A DNA stretch of 38,480 nt. It comes from Pseudonocardiales bacterium. Its GTDB lineage: Bacteria; Actinomycetota; Actinomycetes; Mycobacteriales; Jatrophihabitantaceae. Shown here in pieces: positions 13,483 to 21,612 of this stretch. The DNA lies in NCBI GenBank assembly GCA_030840445.1, contig JAVEEN010000344.1, forward strand, positions 1-38,480, in the 5' to 3' direction. The position numbers and the translations under genes were made by a program. The notes beneath the pieces are model-generated. The model saw only the letters and a list, made by a program, of their open reading frames with translations, was not told the origin of the DNA and did no database searches. Each line of letters starts with the position of its first letter. The stretch's first letter is position 1.

Positions 13483-14801
13483 CCGCTCCCACCTTGACCG
13501 ACCAGCATGAGCAGGCATTGGCCGCCCGCCGGCCACCGACCACTAGCGACGCCCTGACGCGGCTGCTGGGCCGCGCGTTCGAAGGAACACCAGGCCGGCT
13601 CCGGCTGCTCGGCATACTGTCCGTCCTCGCCTGCGGCCTCTTCAGTGTCTTCGCCTTCGCCGGCGCGACCACGCGCTCCGGCGCGCTGGCCAACGCGAGA
13701 GCAGACGCGAACCAGCTCGTTCGGATCCAGACGATCCACACCAATCTGGTCGCGGCGGACGCCAGCCTGACAAATGCCTTCCTGGTTGGTGGACTGGAAC
13801 CAGCCGGCGAGCGCAACGCCTACCAGCAGGGCATCGCCACCGCGTCGAAGACCTTGTCCGAGGCCTCCGGTGCCGACGCATCCGACGCCGCGGTTCTCGC
13901 CGACGTCAACGACGTCATCACCTCCTACTCCGGACTGGTGGAGTCGGCCCGCTCGTACAACCGCCAGGGCCTCCCGGTGGGTGCCGCCTATCTACGTCAG
14001 GCCATCACGCTGCTGCACGACAAGGCCTTGCCGCTCCTGCAATCTCTCGGAGTCAGCGAGCAAAACCGCGTCGACCACGCCTATGCAGCCAGTGCTCATG
14101 CGGTCTACTGGCCGCTCGCCGGCCTCGTCACCGCCCTCGCGGTGCTGCTGTACAGCCTGATCTGGGTAGCGCGGCGGACGAATCGGGTCATCAATGTCGG
14201 CCTGGCGGGAGCGGCGGTCACCGTCCTCGTGGTCGGCGCGTTGCTGACCGGCCTGATGGCATGGAGCCAATCGAAGGCGAGCCGGACAAGGGACGGTTCG
14301 TACTTCGCGACCCTCGAACTGGCCAGCGCCCGGATCGTCGCCTTCGACGCCAAGAGTGCCGAGAGCCTTACCCTGATCAATCGCGGTTCTGGGCAGTCCG
14401 ACGAGGCGGACTTCGCCACCCTGGCCGCGAATGCCACGCTCGTCCTGCAGGACGCGACTGACCGCGGTGGCGCTGCGGAGGCCGCGGCGTCGCACGCGTT
14501 CACCGCCTACACGTCGGTGCACAAGAGGATTCGGGCCTTTGACGATGGGGGGAAATGGGACCAGGCCGTCGCGCTCGCGACCGCTCCGATCGGAAACCTG
14601 GACACCGCCAACAGCACATTCGCCGCGTTCGACCGGACGTCTGCCGAGGCCCTCAATGCCCGAGCGGCGCGGGCGAATTCTGAGTTCAGCGCGGCCCGTT
14701 CCCCGCTGACCTGGTTCGGCTGGATCGCCCTGCTGCTGGGCCTGGCCGCGGCGGTCGCAGCCTGGCGAGGTATAGCCGACCGATTGCGAGAATACCGATG
14801 A
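13479..14801 (+). CDS. glnX: GlnX-like four-helix membrane signalling protein
   Basis: Integral membrane protein of 440 residues, matching mycobacterial GlnX in length and plan. Four hydrophobic segments are visible at about residues 41-62, 209-230, 236-258 and 409-431. They leave two large helical extracytoplasmic domains (about 63-208 and 259-408), a short cytoplasmic N-terminus and a short Arg-rich C-terminus. In mycobacteria and corynebacteria GlnX passes the signal from the lipoprotein GlnH to the kinase PknG. Here glnH follows at once (ATGA overlap), with pknG one gene further. The ATG at 13479 overlaps the preceding 64-residue gene by 4 nt. Identification rests on topology, length and neighbours more than on residue motifs. 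Confidence 0.85.
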   Translation: MTAPTLTDQHEQALAARRPPTTSDALTRLLGRAFEGTPGRLRLLGILSVLACGLFSVFAFAGATTRSGALANARADANQLVRIQTIHTNLVAADASLTNAFLVGGLEPAGERNAYQQGIATASKTLSEASGADASDAAVLADVNDVITSYSGLVESARSYNRQGLPVGAAYLRQAITLLHDKALPLLQSLGVSEQNRVDHAYAASAHAVYWPLAGLVTALAVLLYSLIWVARRTNRVINVGLAGAAVTVLVVGALLTGLMAWSQSKASRTRDGSYFATLELASARIVAFDAKSAESLTLINRGSGQSDEADFATLAANATLVLQDATDRGGAAEAAASHAFTAYTSVHKRIRAFDDGGKWDQAVALATAPIGNLDTANSTFAAFDRTSAEALNARAARANSEFSAARSPLTWFGWIALLLGLAAAVAAWRGIADRLREYR

Positions 14802-15778
14802 CCGTCCGAGGCCGGTTGCAGGTCGGCCTGGCTGCATTGGCCACTGCTCTGGCGCTTGTGCTGACCGGGTGTGCCGGCGGTACCACCCGCGCTCTGCCGT
14901 CCGCGTCGGCCGCCTCGCCGAGCAGTGTCGCTGCGGCCCCGTCGGCGTCGCTGTTACCCGGGTGTAGCGACGGCAACGGCACCCGGGTGGCCTCCTATCG
15001 GCCAGATGGCCCGCTGCCCTCACCGCAACGGTTGCCGCCAACCTCGACGATGGCCGACATCAAGCACCGTGGACGGCTGATTGTCGGTGTCTCGGCGGAC
15101 AACCTGCTCTTCGGCTTCCGGGACCCCATCACCGGAACACTCGAGGGTTTCGACATCGACATGGTCGACCAGGTGGCGAAGGCCATCTTCGGTACCACCA
15201 GTGACCGCGTCGAGTACCGGGTGGTCACCTCCGCGCAGCGGATCCCGGCGCTGGCCAGTGGGCAGGTGGATCTGGTCGCCGACATCATGACCATCAACTG
15301 CTCACGGTGGACCCAGATCGCCTTCTCGGCGGAGTACTTCCACGCCGGCCAGCAGATTCTGGTTCGCAAGGATTCTGCCGCGGCCGGCATCGCCGACCTG
15401 GACGGCAAGAAGGTCTGTTCGTCCACCGGCTCGACCGGTAGCGAGAACCTGAAGAAGTACCCCGAGGTGGTTCCCGTGCTCGTCAAGGCCATCAGCGACT
15501 GCATGGTTCTGTTCCAGCAAGGCAGCGTCGCTGGGATCATCTCCGACAACACCGTGGTGGCCGGTTTCGAGGCTCAGGATCCGTACGCCAAGGTCGTCGG
15601 CCCGCAGATCACCGACGAGCCGTACGGGCTGGCAATCCCCAAGCAGAACCGGGACTTCGTCAAGTTCGTCAACGCGCTGCTCGCCCAATTGCGGGCCGAC
15701 GGCACCTGGAAGCAGATCTATTCGCGCTGGATCACCGGGCCGGTGCCGAACCCGCCGACACCGGTCTACGGCCGATGA
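14798..15778 (+). CDS. glnH: GlnH-like amino-acid-binding lipoprotein
   Basis: Family 3 solute-binding lipoprotein of 326 residues. The lipobox is LTGC (Cys25), followed by a Ser/Ala/Pro linker and the binding domain from about residue 85 (GRLIVGVSADNLLFGFRDP, then LEGFDIDMVDQVAKAIFG), with the hinge SAQRIPALASGQVDLVADIM. In M. tuberculosis the homologue binds acidic amino acids and glutamine and acts as a sensor rather than a transporter part. No ABC permease or ATPase gene for it lies nearby, which supports the sensor role. The start overlaps glnX as ATGA and the stop overlaps the next start. Ligand preference cannot be read safely. Confidence 0.93.
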   Translation: MTVRGRLQVGLAALATALALVLTGCAGGTTRALPSASAASPSSVAAAPSASLLPGCSDGNGTRVASYRPDGPLPSPQRLPPTSTMADIKHRGRLIVGVSADNLLFGFRDPITGTLEGFDIDMVDQVAKAIFGTTSDRVEYRVVTSAQRIPALASGQVDLVADIMTINCSRWTQIAFSAEYFHAGQQILVRKDSAAAGIADLDGKKVCSSTGSTGSENLKKYPEVVPVLVKAISDCMVLFQQGSVAGIISDNTVVAGFEAQDPYAKVVGPQITDEPYGLAIPKQNRDFVKFVNALLAQLRADGTWKQIYSRWITGPVPNPPTPVYGR

Positions 15779-16977
15779 TGGCGCTCATGTTGGGTCTTCC
15801 GCCAACCGCACCGGGATCGCTGACCGCGCCGCCGAATCCCCGGGAGGCCTTGTCGTATCTTCATGAACTGCGTCGGTGGCGCGATGATCTGCGAACCGTG
15901 CTGAACTCCGCCGACCGACGGGCCCAGGTGGCGAGCGCGACCGACGAGTTCACCGGGGACCTGACGCTGGCCATGTCGCTCGCCGAATCTATCGCCCGGC
16001 GTACCGAGGAGCTCATCCTGGTGTGGGATGGCGGCCGGGTCGGGCCGCAACAGCTCGCTAGCCTGGCTCAGCTGATCTGGGGCAGACTGCCAGATTCTCT
16101 AGGTAATCCCTCGGCATTCTCGCTCAGCGAAGCCACTACTCTGGCCGCGGCACTCGAGGCTCGGCTGGAGTCCCGGCTGGCGGCGGACTCGATCGCGGGC
16201 TCCGGGGCCGCTGATCTGATCGAACCGTTGCGCGACACACTGCAACGATGCCGGACGCTGGCCGAGACGCTGGGCCGGCGGGCCGGTGAGGCCGACGATC
16301 TCACCCAGCAGCTCGAGGCCGCCCTGGCCGGCACCGGCGGACCGGCGCAGGTGGGTGCGGTCGTGACCCGAATCTCCGAGACGGCCGACCTTCTGGAACG
16401 TGACCTGATCAAGCAGACGTCGCTGCGCACCTCGGTGCAAAGCCAGGCGGCCGAGCTTACCGCCCGGCTCAGCGCCTTGACCGAACTCGAAGTCCAGGTC
16501 CGTGAGCTCGCTGGTCGCTGCCGCGACAAGATAGCCGACCCGCCACGCCTGGCCGTTCCCGATCCGACTGTCCTCGGCTGCGTACCGCCGATACCGGACG
16601 GCCCGGCCGAACCGGGGGCCTGGACGAAGTCCAGAGCTGAACTCGACACCTACCGAAGGCGGGTCGACCAGGTCGAGGCCGCGCTCACCGAGGCTCAGCG
16701 GCGGTTCGCCGCGCCGCTCACCGAACGGGCGGAGCTGCGCGGACTGGCCGACGCCTACCGCACCAAGGCCGGAGCACAGGGCCTGGCCGAGGACAGCGCG
16801 CTCGGGGCCAGCTACGAACGCTTGCGGGCGGTGCTGTGGCACGCTCCGGGTGACCTCTCCGTTGCCGGTCCGCTCGTCCGGAGCTACGTTGCGCTGGTGC
16901 AAGAGGCCCTGCTGCTCAAAGGGAAACAGGCCGGATCGGCTGCGCCCGAGCTCGGGATGAAAGGGGAAGTCCTTTGA
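15775..16977 (+). CDS. Coiled-coil protein between GlnH and PknG, unknown function
   Basis: Unrecognised 400-residue protein, acidic and almost wholly helical. Long heptad-like stretches run over about residues 30-90, 140-250 and 285-340 (for example SETADLLERDLIKQTSLRTS and RRVDQVEAALTEAQRRFAAP). They are interrupted by a Pro-rich hinge near 258-285 (DPPRLAVPDPTVLGCVPPIP). There is no signal peptide, membrane span or cysteine cluster, so it should be cytosolic. The ATG overlaps the glnH stop and its own stop overlaps the TTG of pknG (TTGA), so it is made in step with both. Its place between sensor and kinase suggests an adaptor or filament that couples GlnX to PknG. It is absent, as far as I recall, from the mycobacterial glnX-glnH-pknG locus. 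Confidence 0.88.
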   Translation: MMALMLGLPPTAPGSLTAPPNPREALSYLHELRRWRDDLRTVLNSADRRAQVASATDEFTGDLTLAMSLAESIARRTEELILVWDGGRVGPQQLASLAQLIWGRLPDSLGNPSAFSLSEATTLAAALEARLESRLAADSIAGSGAADLIEPLRDTLQRCRTLAETLGRRAGEADDLTQQLEAALAGTGGPAQVGAVVTRISETADLLERDLIKQTSLRTSVQSQAAELTARLSALTELEVQVRELAGRCRDKIADPPRLAVPDPTVLGCVPPIPDGPAEPGAWTKSRAELDTYRRRVDQVEAALTEAQRRFAAPLTERAELRGLADAYRTKAGAQGLAEDSALGASYERLRAVLWHAPGDLSVAGPLVRSYVALVQEALLLKGKQAGSAAPELGMKGEVL

Positions 16978-19193
16978 CCGCGGCGGTATGTACTCAACCC
17001 GCCTGCACCGGCCAGTTCGAGGACGGCTACTGCGACGTATGCGGAACCCCGGCCGAACCACGCTTCGGCAGCGGACCGGTAAGCAGCGCCCCGACGGCAG
17101 GGGTCCGATCGGCGAGTGCCCGGACCGGAGCCTCCTCGCAGCTGCTGAGTTCACCGATCGGTTCGGCGCGGGTATCCGGAAGCCGCCCGGCCAGGCGCAT
17201 CGGCTCGAGCCGGACCCGATCCCAACGACTCGGCGCTGGCATCACGTCAGTTCCCTCCGCGCCGCTGCCCGATCCGCGATCGGTGCTGATGGCCAAGGCC
17301 GAGGTGGCGGAGGACAAGCGTCTCTGCTCATCCTGCGGAGCGCCGGTAGGTCGATCTCGGGATGGCAAGCCCGGTCGTACCACCGGGTTCTGCGCCAAGT
17401 GCCGCACCTCGTTCTCCTTCGAACCCAAGCTCGAGCAGGGTGACCTGGTGGGTGGCCAGTACGAGGTGGTCGGTGCGCTGGCTTACGGTGGCCTGGGCTG
17501 GATCTACCTTGCACAGGACCGCAATGTCTCCGATCGCTGGGTGGTCCTGAAGGGATTGCTGAACACCGGCGATGCCGACGCCTACGCCGCGGCGGTGGCC
17601 GAACGGCAGTTCCTGGCCGAGGTGCAGAACCCGCTCATCGTCGGTATCTACAACTTTGCGCTGCATGACGGTGCCGGCTACATCGTGATGGAATACGTCG
17701 GGGGCAGCTCGCTGAAGCAGCTCCTCAAGAACCGCCAGCAGGCCAACGGCGGTCACCACGACCCGTTCCCCGCTGAACAGGCGATCGCCTACATCATCGA
17801 GATCCTGCCAGCGTTCGGTTACCTGCACAGCCAGGGCCTGATCTTCTGCGACTTCAAACCGGACAACGTTATCCAGTCTGGTGATTCGATCAAGCTGATC
17901 GACCTCGGCGGGGTACGGCGGGTGGCGGACCACCAGAGCGCCATTTACGGCACAGTGGGCTTCCAGGCACCGGAGGTGGCCACGCTCGGCCCCAGCGTGG
18001 CCAGCGATATCTACACCATCGGGCGAACCCTGGCGGTGCTGGCCATGGAGTTCCGCGGCTACCAGTCCACCTACGTTGCCAAGCTGCCCCCCGTGCAGGA
18101 TGTCCCGCTGTTCCAGCGCTATGACTCGCTGTACCGGGTGCTGGCCAAGGCGACCGCCGCTGACCCGAACGACCGGTTCCAGTCCGCCGATGAGCTGCGT
18201 GAGCAGTTGCTGGCGGTCCTCCGCGAGATCGTCGTCACCGATGGGCTTGGCGAACCGGCGCATTCCGCTACGCCCTCGGCGCTGTTCGGGCCGCCCGCGG
18301 CTACCGGATCGGCCTTGGAATGGAACGAACTGCCGCCGCTGCTGGTCGACCCGGCCGATCCCGCGGCGGCGTGGCTGGCCGGCGTGTCGATCGAAGATCC
18401 GCAGCGGCTGCTGGGCGCCCTGGATCGGGCTCCGCAGGAAACTGTCGAGATCATCCTGGCCCGGGCGCGGGCCGCCATCGACGCAGGTCGGTTCGACTTG
18501 GCCGAGGCCGCCATCGAGAAGCTGCTGACCGACGATCCCTGGGAATGGCGAGCGGTCTGGCTGTCAGGGTTGAGCGCGCTTGCACGGCTGGACGCCGGCG
18601 CCGCGACCACGGCGTTCAACACGGTGCTCGGCCAGGTACCGGGCGAACTTGCGCCGAAGCTAGCCCTCGCCCTGGCCTGCGAGCACGCAGGGGAACGACA
18701 ATTGGCCCAGGGCCTCTACCGGACCTGCACGATTGTCGACGCCAACTTCGTGGCTCCCGCAGCCTTCGGCCTGGCTCGAACCCGGCTTGCCGAAGGCGAT
18801 GTCCGATCAGCGCTGGCCGCGCTCGACCTGATCGGACCGACCAGTGGTTCCTACGTGACCGCGCGGCGGACCCGAGCCGAGGTGCTGGCCGGCAGTGACG
18901 CCGGGTTGGCGGCCCTGTCCGAAGCCGTCTCCACGCTTGCCCGGATCCCGATCGATCCGCTCGATCGGCAGCAACTGGTGGTCAGGGTGCTCAACCTGGC
19001 CCTGGAGCACGTGCGGAACACCGGCCGGGACGAGCCGTCGGTGCGGGTCGCCAGTGTGCCAGCGGCAGAACGGGATCTGCGGCAAGGCCTCGAGCGGGCC
19101 TACCGCGAATTGGCTGCCCTGACCTCGGACCGCGCCGAGCGGGTGCGCCTGGTCGACGCGGCGAACGACGTCCGGCCTAGGACTCTGTTATGA
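16974..19193 (+). CDS. pknG: PknG-type serine/threonine protein kinase with extra zinc ribbon
   Basis: Soluble Ser/Thr kinase of 739 residues. The order is: an N-terminal zinc ribbon (Cys6, 11, 20, 23), a Ser/Arg-rich disordered stretch, the PknG rubredoxin-like site (Cys118, 121, 140, 143), the kinase domain (about 160-425) and TPR-like helices to the end. Kinase residues are present: Lys193, Glu210, catalytic Asp293 in FCDFKPDN and Asp310 in DLG, the variant PknG also has in place of DFG. In mycobacteria and corynebacteria PknG controls 2-oxoglutarate dehydrogenase through the FHA protein GarA/OdhI. The TTG start is supported by AAGGGGA six bases upstream and the TTGA overlap. The first ribbon is not in mycobacterial PknG as I know it. 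Confidence 0.95.
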   Translation: MTAAVCTQPACTGQFEDGYCDVCGTPAEPRFGSGPVSSAPTAGVRSASARTGASSQLLSSPIGSARVSGSRPARRIGSSRTRSQRLGAGITSVPSAPLPDPRSVLMAKAEVAEDKRLCSSCGAPVGRSRDGKPGRTTGFCAKCRTSFSFEPKLEQGDLVGGQYEVVGALAYGGLGWIYLAQDRNVSDRWVVLKGLLNTGDADAYAAAVAERQFLAEVQNPLIVGIYNFALHDGAGYIVMEYVGGSSLKQLLKNRQQANGGHHDPFPAEQAIAYIIEILPAFGYLHSQGLIFCDFKPDNVIQSGDSIKLIDLGGVRRVADHQSAIYGTVGFQAPEVATLGPSVASDIYTIGRTLAVLAMEFRGYQSTYVAKLPPVQDVPLFQRYDSLYRVLAKATAADPNDRFQSADELREQLLAVLREIVVTDGLGEPAHSATPSALFGPPAATGSALEWNELPPLLVDPADPAAAWLAGVSIEDPQRLLGALDRAPQETVEIILARARAAIDAGRFDLAEAAIEKLLTDDPWEWRAVWLSGLSALARLDAGAATTAFNTVLGQVPGELAPKLALALACEHAGERQLAQGLYRTCTIVDANFVAPAAFGLARTRLAEGDVRSALAALDLIGPTSGSYVTARRTRAEVLAGSDAGLAALSEAVSTLARIPIDPLDRQQLVVRVLNLALEHVRNTGRDEPSVRVASVPAAERDLRQGLERAYRELAALTSDRAERVRLVDAANDVRPRTLL

Positions 19194-20326
19194 CTGACGG
19201 TTCTGCTACGGCGGGGGAATCTCCCGTGACCAACCGGTTGAGCTGTCCGTCCTGTGGCGAACACGCCGGCACCACTGATGCCTTCTGTGAGAGCTGCGGT
19301 TCACTGTTGAAACCTCAATCACTTCCTCCGCAAAGGGAATCAGCCGGCATCCAAACCAACCCGTCAGATCGGCCGTGCCTAGCTTGCGCTGGCAAGGTCG
19401 GTTCGGACGGCTGGTGCACGGTATGCGGGATGAAGGTGTCCAACGGGCGCGAACACGTAATCGAGCAGCCCGCATCGATGGTGGCCGGCGTGAGTGACAA
19501 GGGGATCGTGCATCCGCGCAACGAGGATGCCGCTGCTCTCGCTGCGGACCCGGACATCTGCTGGGCGGCGCTGGTGGTCTGTGACGGAGTGACCACGGCG
19601 GCCGACAGTGACGTCGCCTCGCTGGCGGCGGTCAATGCGGCCCGCGCGCTGCTGGCTGCGGCGCCGCGGCCACCGAACACCTCAGCTGAAGCCAGGATCG
19701 CCCATTGGTCCGAGCAGTTGATCGCCGCGGCCGCGGCGGCCAACCGGGCCGCGACCGAGACAGCCCACGCGATCGGCGATGTCGAGAACCCACCGTCGGC
19801 AACATTCGTGGCGGCAGTGGCCGACCGGGACGTCCTGGTGGCGGCGTGGATAGGGGACAGCCGGGCGTACTGGTTGCCTGAAGCGGGGCCGGCCGAGCAG
19901 CTGTCCGTCGACGACTCCTGGGCCACCGCCCAGATCAACATTGGCGTGTCACGAGACGTGGCCGAGGCCAGTCCGCAGGCCCACGCCATCACCCGCTGGA
20001 TCGGTCCGGACGGACCCAGCGGCGACGCCTCGACCTCGGCCACGACGGCCCGCTCGCCGGGCTGGCTGATGGTGTGCAGCGACGGATTGTGGAACTACTG
20101 CTCGGAAGCGTCCGAGCTGGCGAAGCTCGTTTACTCGCTGGCTGATTCCTCGGCTGCGCACGAGCCGCTGCCACTGGCCGAGTCGCTGGTGACCTGGGCC
20201 AACGAGCAGGGTGGGCACGACAACATCACCGTCGCCCTTGCGTTTGTCGACCCAACCGCCGAAATAGCCCCAACTGCCGAAATAGACCCAACCGCCAGCG
20301 AAGTCGAGATGAAGGAGTCATTCTGA
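19190..20326 (+). CDS. PP2C-type Ser/Thr phosphatase with two zinc ribbons
   Basis: Metal-dependent protein phosphatase of 378 residues, the expected eraser of PknG phosphorylation. Two N-terminal Cys4 ribbons (Cys19, 22, 33, 36 and Cys63, 66, 76, 79) precede the catalytic domain (about 95-355). Metal-binding motifs are intact: RNED (Asp113), CDGV (Asp132), SDGLW (Asp298) and GHDN (Asp344). The C-terminal tail holds a hexapeptide repeat, DPTAEI/APTAEI/DPTASE. There is no membrane segment, so it is cytosolic like PknG. Its ATG overlaps the pknG stop (ATGA) and its TGA shares a base with the next ATG. Dephosphorylation of PknG, the FHA protein or the VWA protein is the obvious proposal, from position. 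Confidence 0.93.
   Translation: MTDGSATAGESPVTNRLSCPSCGEHAGTTDAFCESCGSLLKPQSLPPQRESAGIQTNPSDRPCLACAGKVGSDGWCTVCGMKVSNGREHVIEQPASMVAGVSDKGIVHPRNEDAAALAADPDICWAALVVCDGVTTAADSDVASLAAVNAARALLAAAPRPPNTSAEARIAHWSEQLIAAAAAANRAATETAHAIGDVENPPSATFVAAVADRDVLVAAWIGDSRAYWLPEAGPAEQLSVDDSWATAQINIGVSRDVAEASPQAHAITRWIGPDGPSGDASTSATTARSPGWLMVCSDGLWNYCSEASELAKLVYSLADSSAAHEPLPLAESLVTWANEQGGHDNITVALAFVDPTAEIAPTAEIDPTASEVEMKESF
20249..20297 (+). repeat. 18-bp tandem repeat encoding the phosphatase tail
   Basis: Units start at 20249, 20267 and 20285. The first two are full 18-mers of the form GACCCAACCGCCGAAATA with two differences; the third is partial. They encode a Pro-Thr-Ala-Glu hexapeptide tail just before the stop, likely a slippage-prone, variable-length tether. 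Confidence 0.75.
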
Positions 20327-21612
20327 TGGCCACCTGGACCGCTGAGGTCTTCCAGAACGAATACCTGCCCGACGGTGCGACCGACGTGCACGCGATCATT
20401 ACCGTGACCTGCGCCGATTCCGGTCAAGCCGGCGATGACGGCTCCGGCGCGGCCGAGGCGATCATCATCGACTGCTCGGGATCGATGGACGGCCCGCAGA
20501 CGAAGATGATTGCCGCCCGGCAGGCCGCCGCGGCGGCGATCGGCGAACTGTCCGACGGCACCTGGTTCGGAGTGGTGGCCGGCAACGGCGGCCCGGTCAT
20601 CGCCTATCCGCCGCCGGCCCTGGAAGTCGGGGGAATGGTGCAGGCGGACACTCGGACGCGGGCCCAGGCGAACTACGCGGTGTCCCAGCTGCGGGCGCGC
20701 GGTGGCACAGCGCTCGGTATGTGGCTGATGGCGGCCAACGATCTGTTCGCCCGCACGCCGGCCTCCCAGAAGCACGCGATCCTGCTAACCGACGGCAAGA
20801 ACGAGGGCGAGACCGAACAACAACTGGCGGTCGCAATAAGCCGCGTGACCGGCCAGTTCCAGTGTGATTGCCGAGGCGTCGGCGCCGACTGGGATGTCAA
20901 CGAGCTGCGTGGCATCGCCACGGCAATGCTCGGTTCGGTCGACCTGATCGCCGATCCGGCGGAGATGGCCGCCGATTTCCGCACCATGATGCAGACCGCG
21001 ATGAGCCGGGGCGTGGCCAATGCCAAGCTCAGGGTATGGGCGCCGCTGGGCGCGGAGGTCCTGTTCGTCCGGCAGGTCGAGCCGACCATCGACGAGCTAT
21101 CGGCGCGTCGGGTCGAGGTGACCAACCTGATCTCGGAGTTCCCCACCGGGGCCTGGGGGGATGAGTCCCGCGACTACCACGTGGCGGTGCGGGTGGCCGC
21201 CAAGCCGTTGGGATCCGAACAGCTGGCAGCCCGGGTCCAACTCGAGGTCGGCGGTCAGGTCGTGGGACAAGGACTGGTCAAGGCGCTGTGGTCTGACGAC
21301 AGCGCCCTGACGACCCGGATCAATCCGGCGGTCGCGCACTACACCGGCCAGGCCGAACTGGCCGACGTCATCCAGGAGGGACTCGCGGCAAAGGCGGCGG
21401 GTGATGAGGTGACAGCAACCTTCAAGCTGGGCCGCGCCGCCCAACTGGCCGCCGAGACCGGCAACGACGAGGCCACCAACAGATTGAAGAAGGTGGTCGA
21501 CATCGAGGACGCCGAGACCGGTACGGTGCGGCTCAAGCGCGCGGTGTCCAAGCTGGACGAGATGGCCCTGGATACGAGTTCCACCAAGACCACCCGGGTC
21601 CGACCGTCATGA
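20326..21612 (+). CDS. VWA-domain protein with intact MIDAS site
   Basis: Cytosolic von Willebrand factor A protein of 428 residues. The MIDAS metal site is complete: DCSGS (Asp49, Ser51, Ser53), Thr128 in RGGTALG and Asp156 in LLTDGKNE. The N-terminal strand FQNEYLPDGATDVHAIITVT is typical of actinobacterial VWA proteins encoded near kinases and phosphatases. A beta-rich region (about 220-330) and a helical C-terminus follow. VWA proteins bind partners through the metal, and kinase/PP2C/VWA triads are known in Ter-type stress systems (TerY-P). AAGGAG lies 8 nt before the ATG, which shares one base with the preceding TGA. A scaffold or substrate of the kinase/phosphatase pair is the likely role. 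Confidence 0.92.
   Translation: MATWTAEVFQNEYLPDGATDVHAIITVTCADSGQAGDDGSGAAEAIIIDCSGSMDGPQTKMIAARQAAAAAIGELSDGTWFGVVAGNGGPVIAYPPPALEVGGMVQADTRTRAQANYAVSQLRARGGTALGMWLMAANDLFARTPASQKHAILLTDGKNEGETEQQLAVAISRVTGQFQCDCRGVGADWDVNELRGIATAMLGSVDLIADPAEMAADFRTMMQTAMSRGVANAKLRVWAPLGAEVLFVRQVEPTIDELSARRVEVTNLISEFPTGAWGDESRDYHVAVRVAAKPLGSEQLAARVQLEVGGQVVGQGLVKALWSDDSALTTRINPAVAHYTGQAELADVIQEGLAAKAAGDEVTATFKLGRAAQLAAETGNDEATNRLKKVVDIEDAETGTVRLKRAVSKLDEMALDTSSTKTTRVRPS

Noticed and set aside
13992-15041. A 349-codon minus-strand frame opposite glnX and glnH
   Set aside because: Antisense shadow with Arg/Gly/Gln-rich composition and no recognisable fold.
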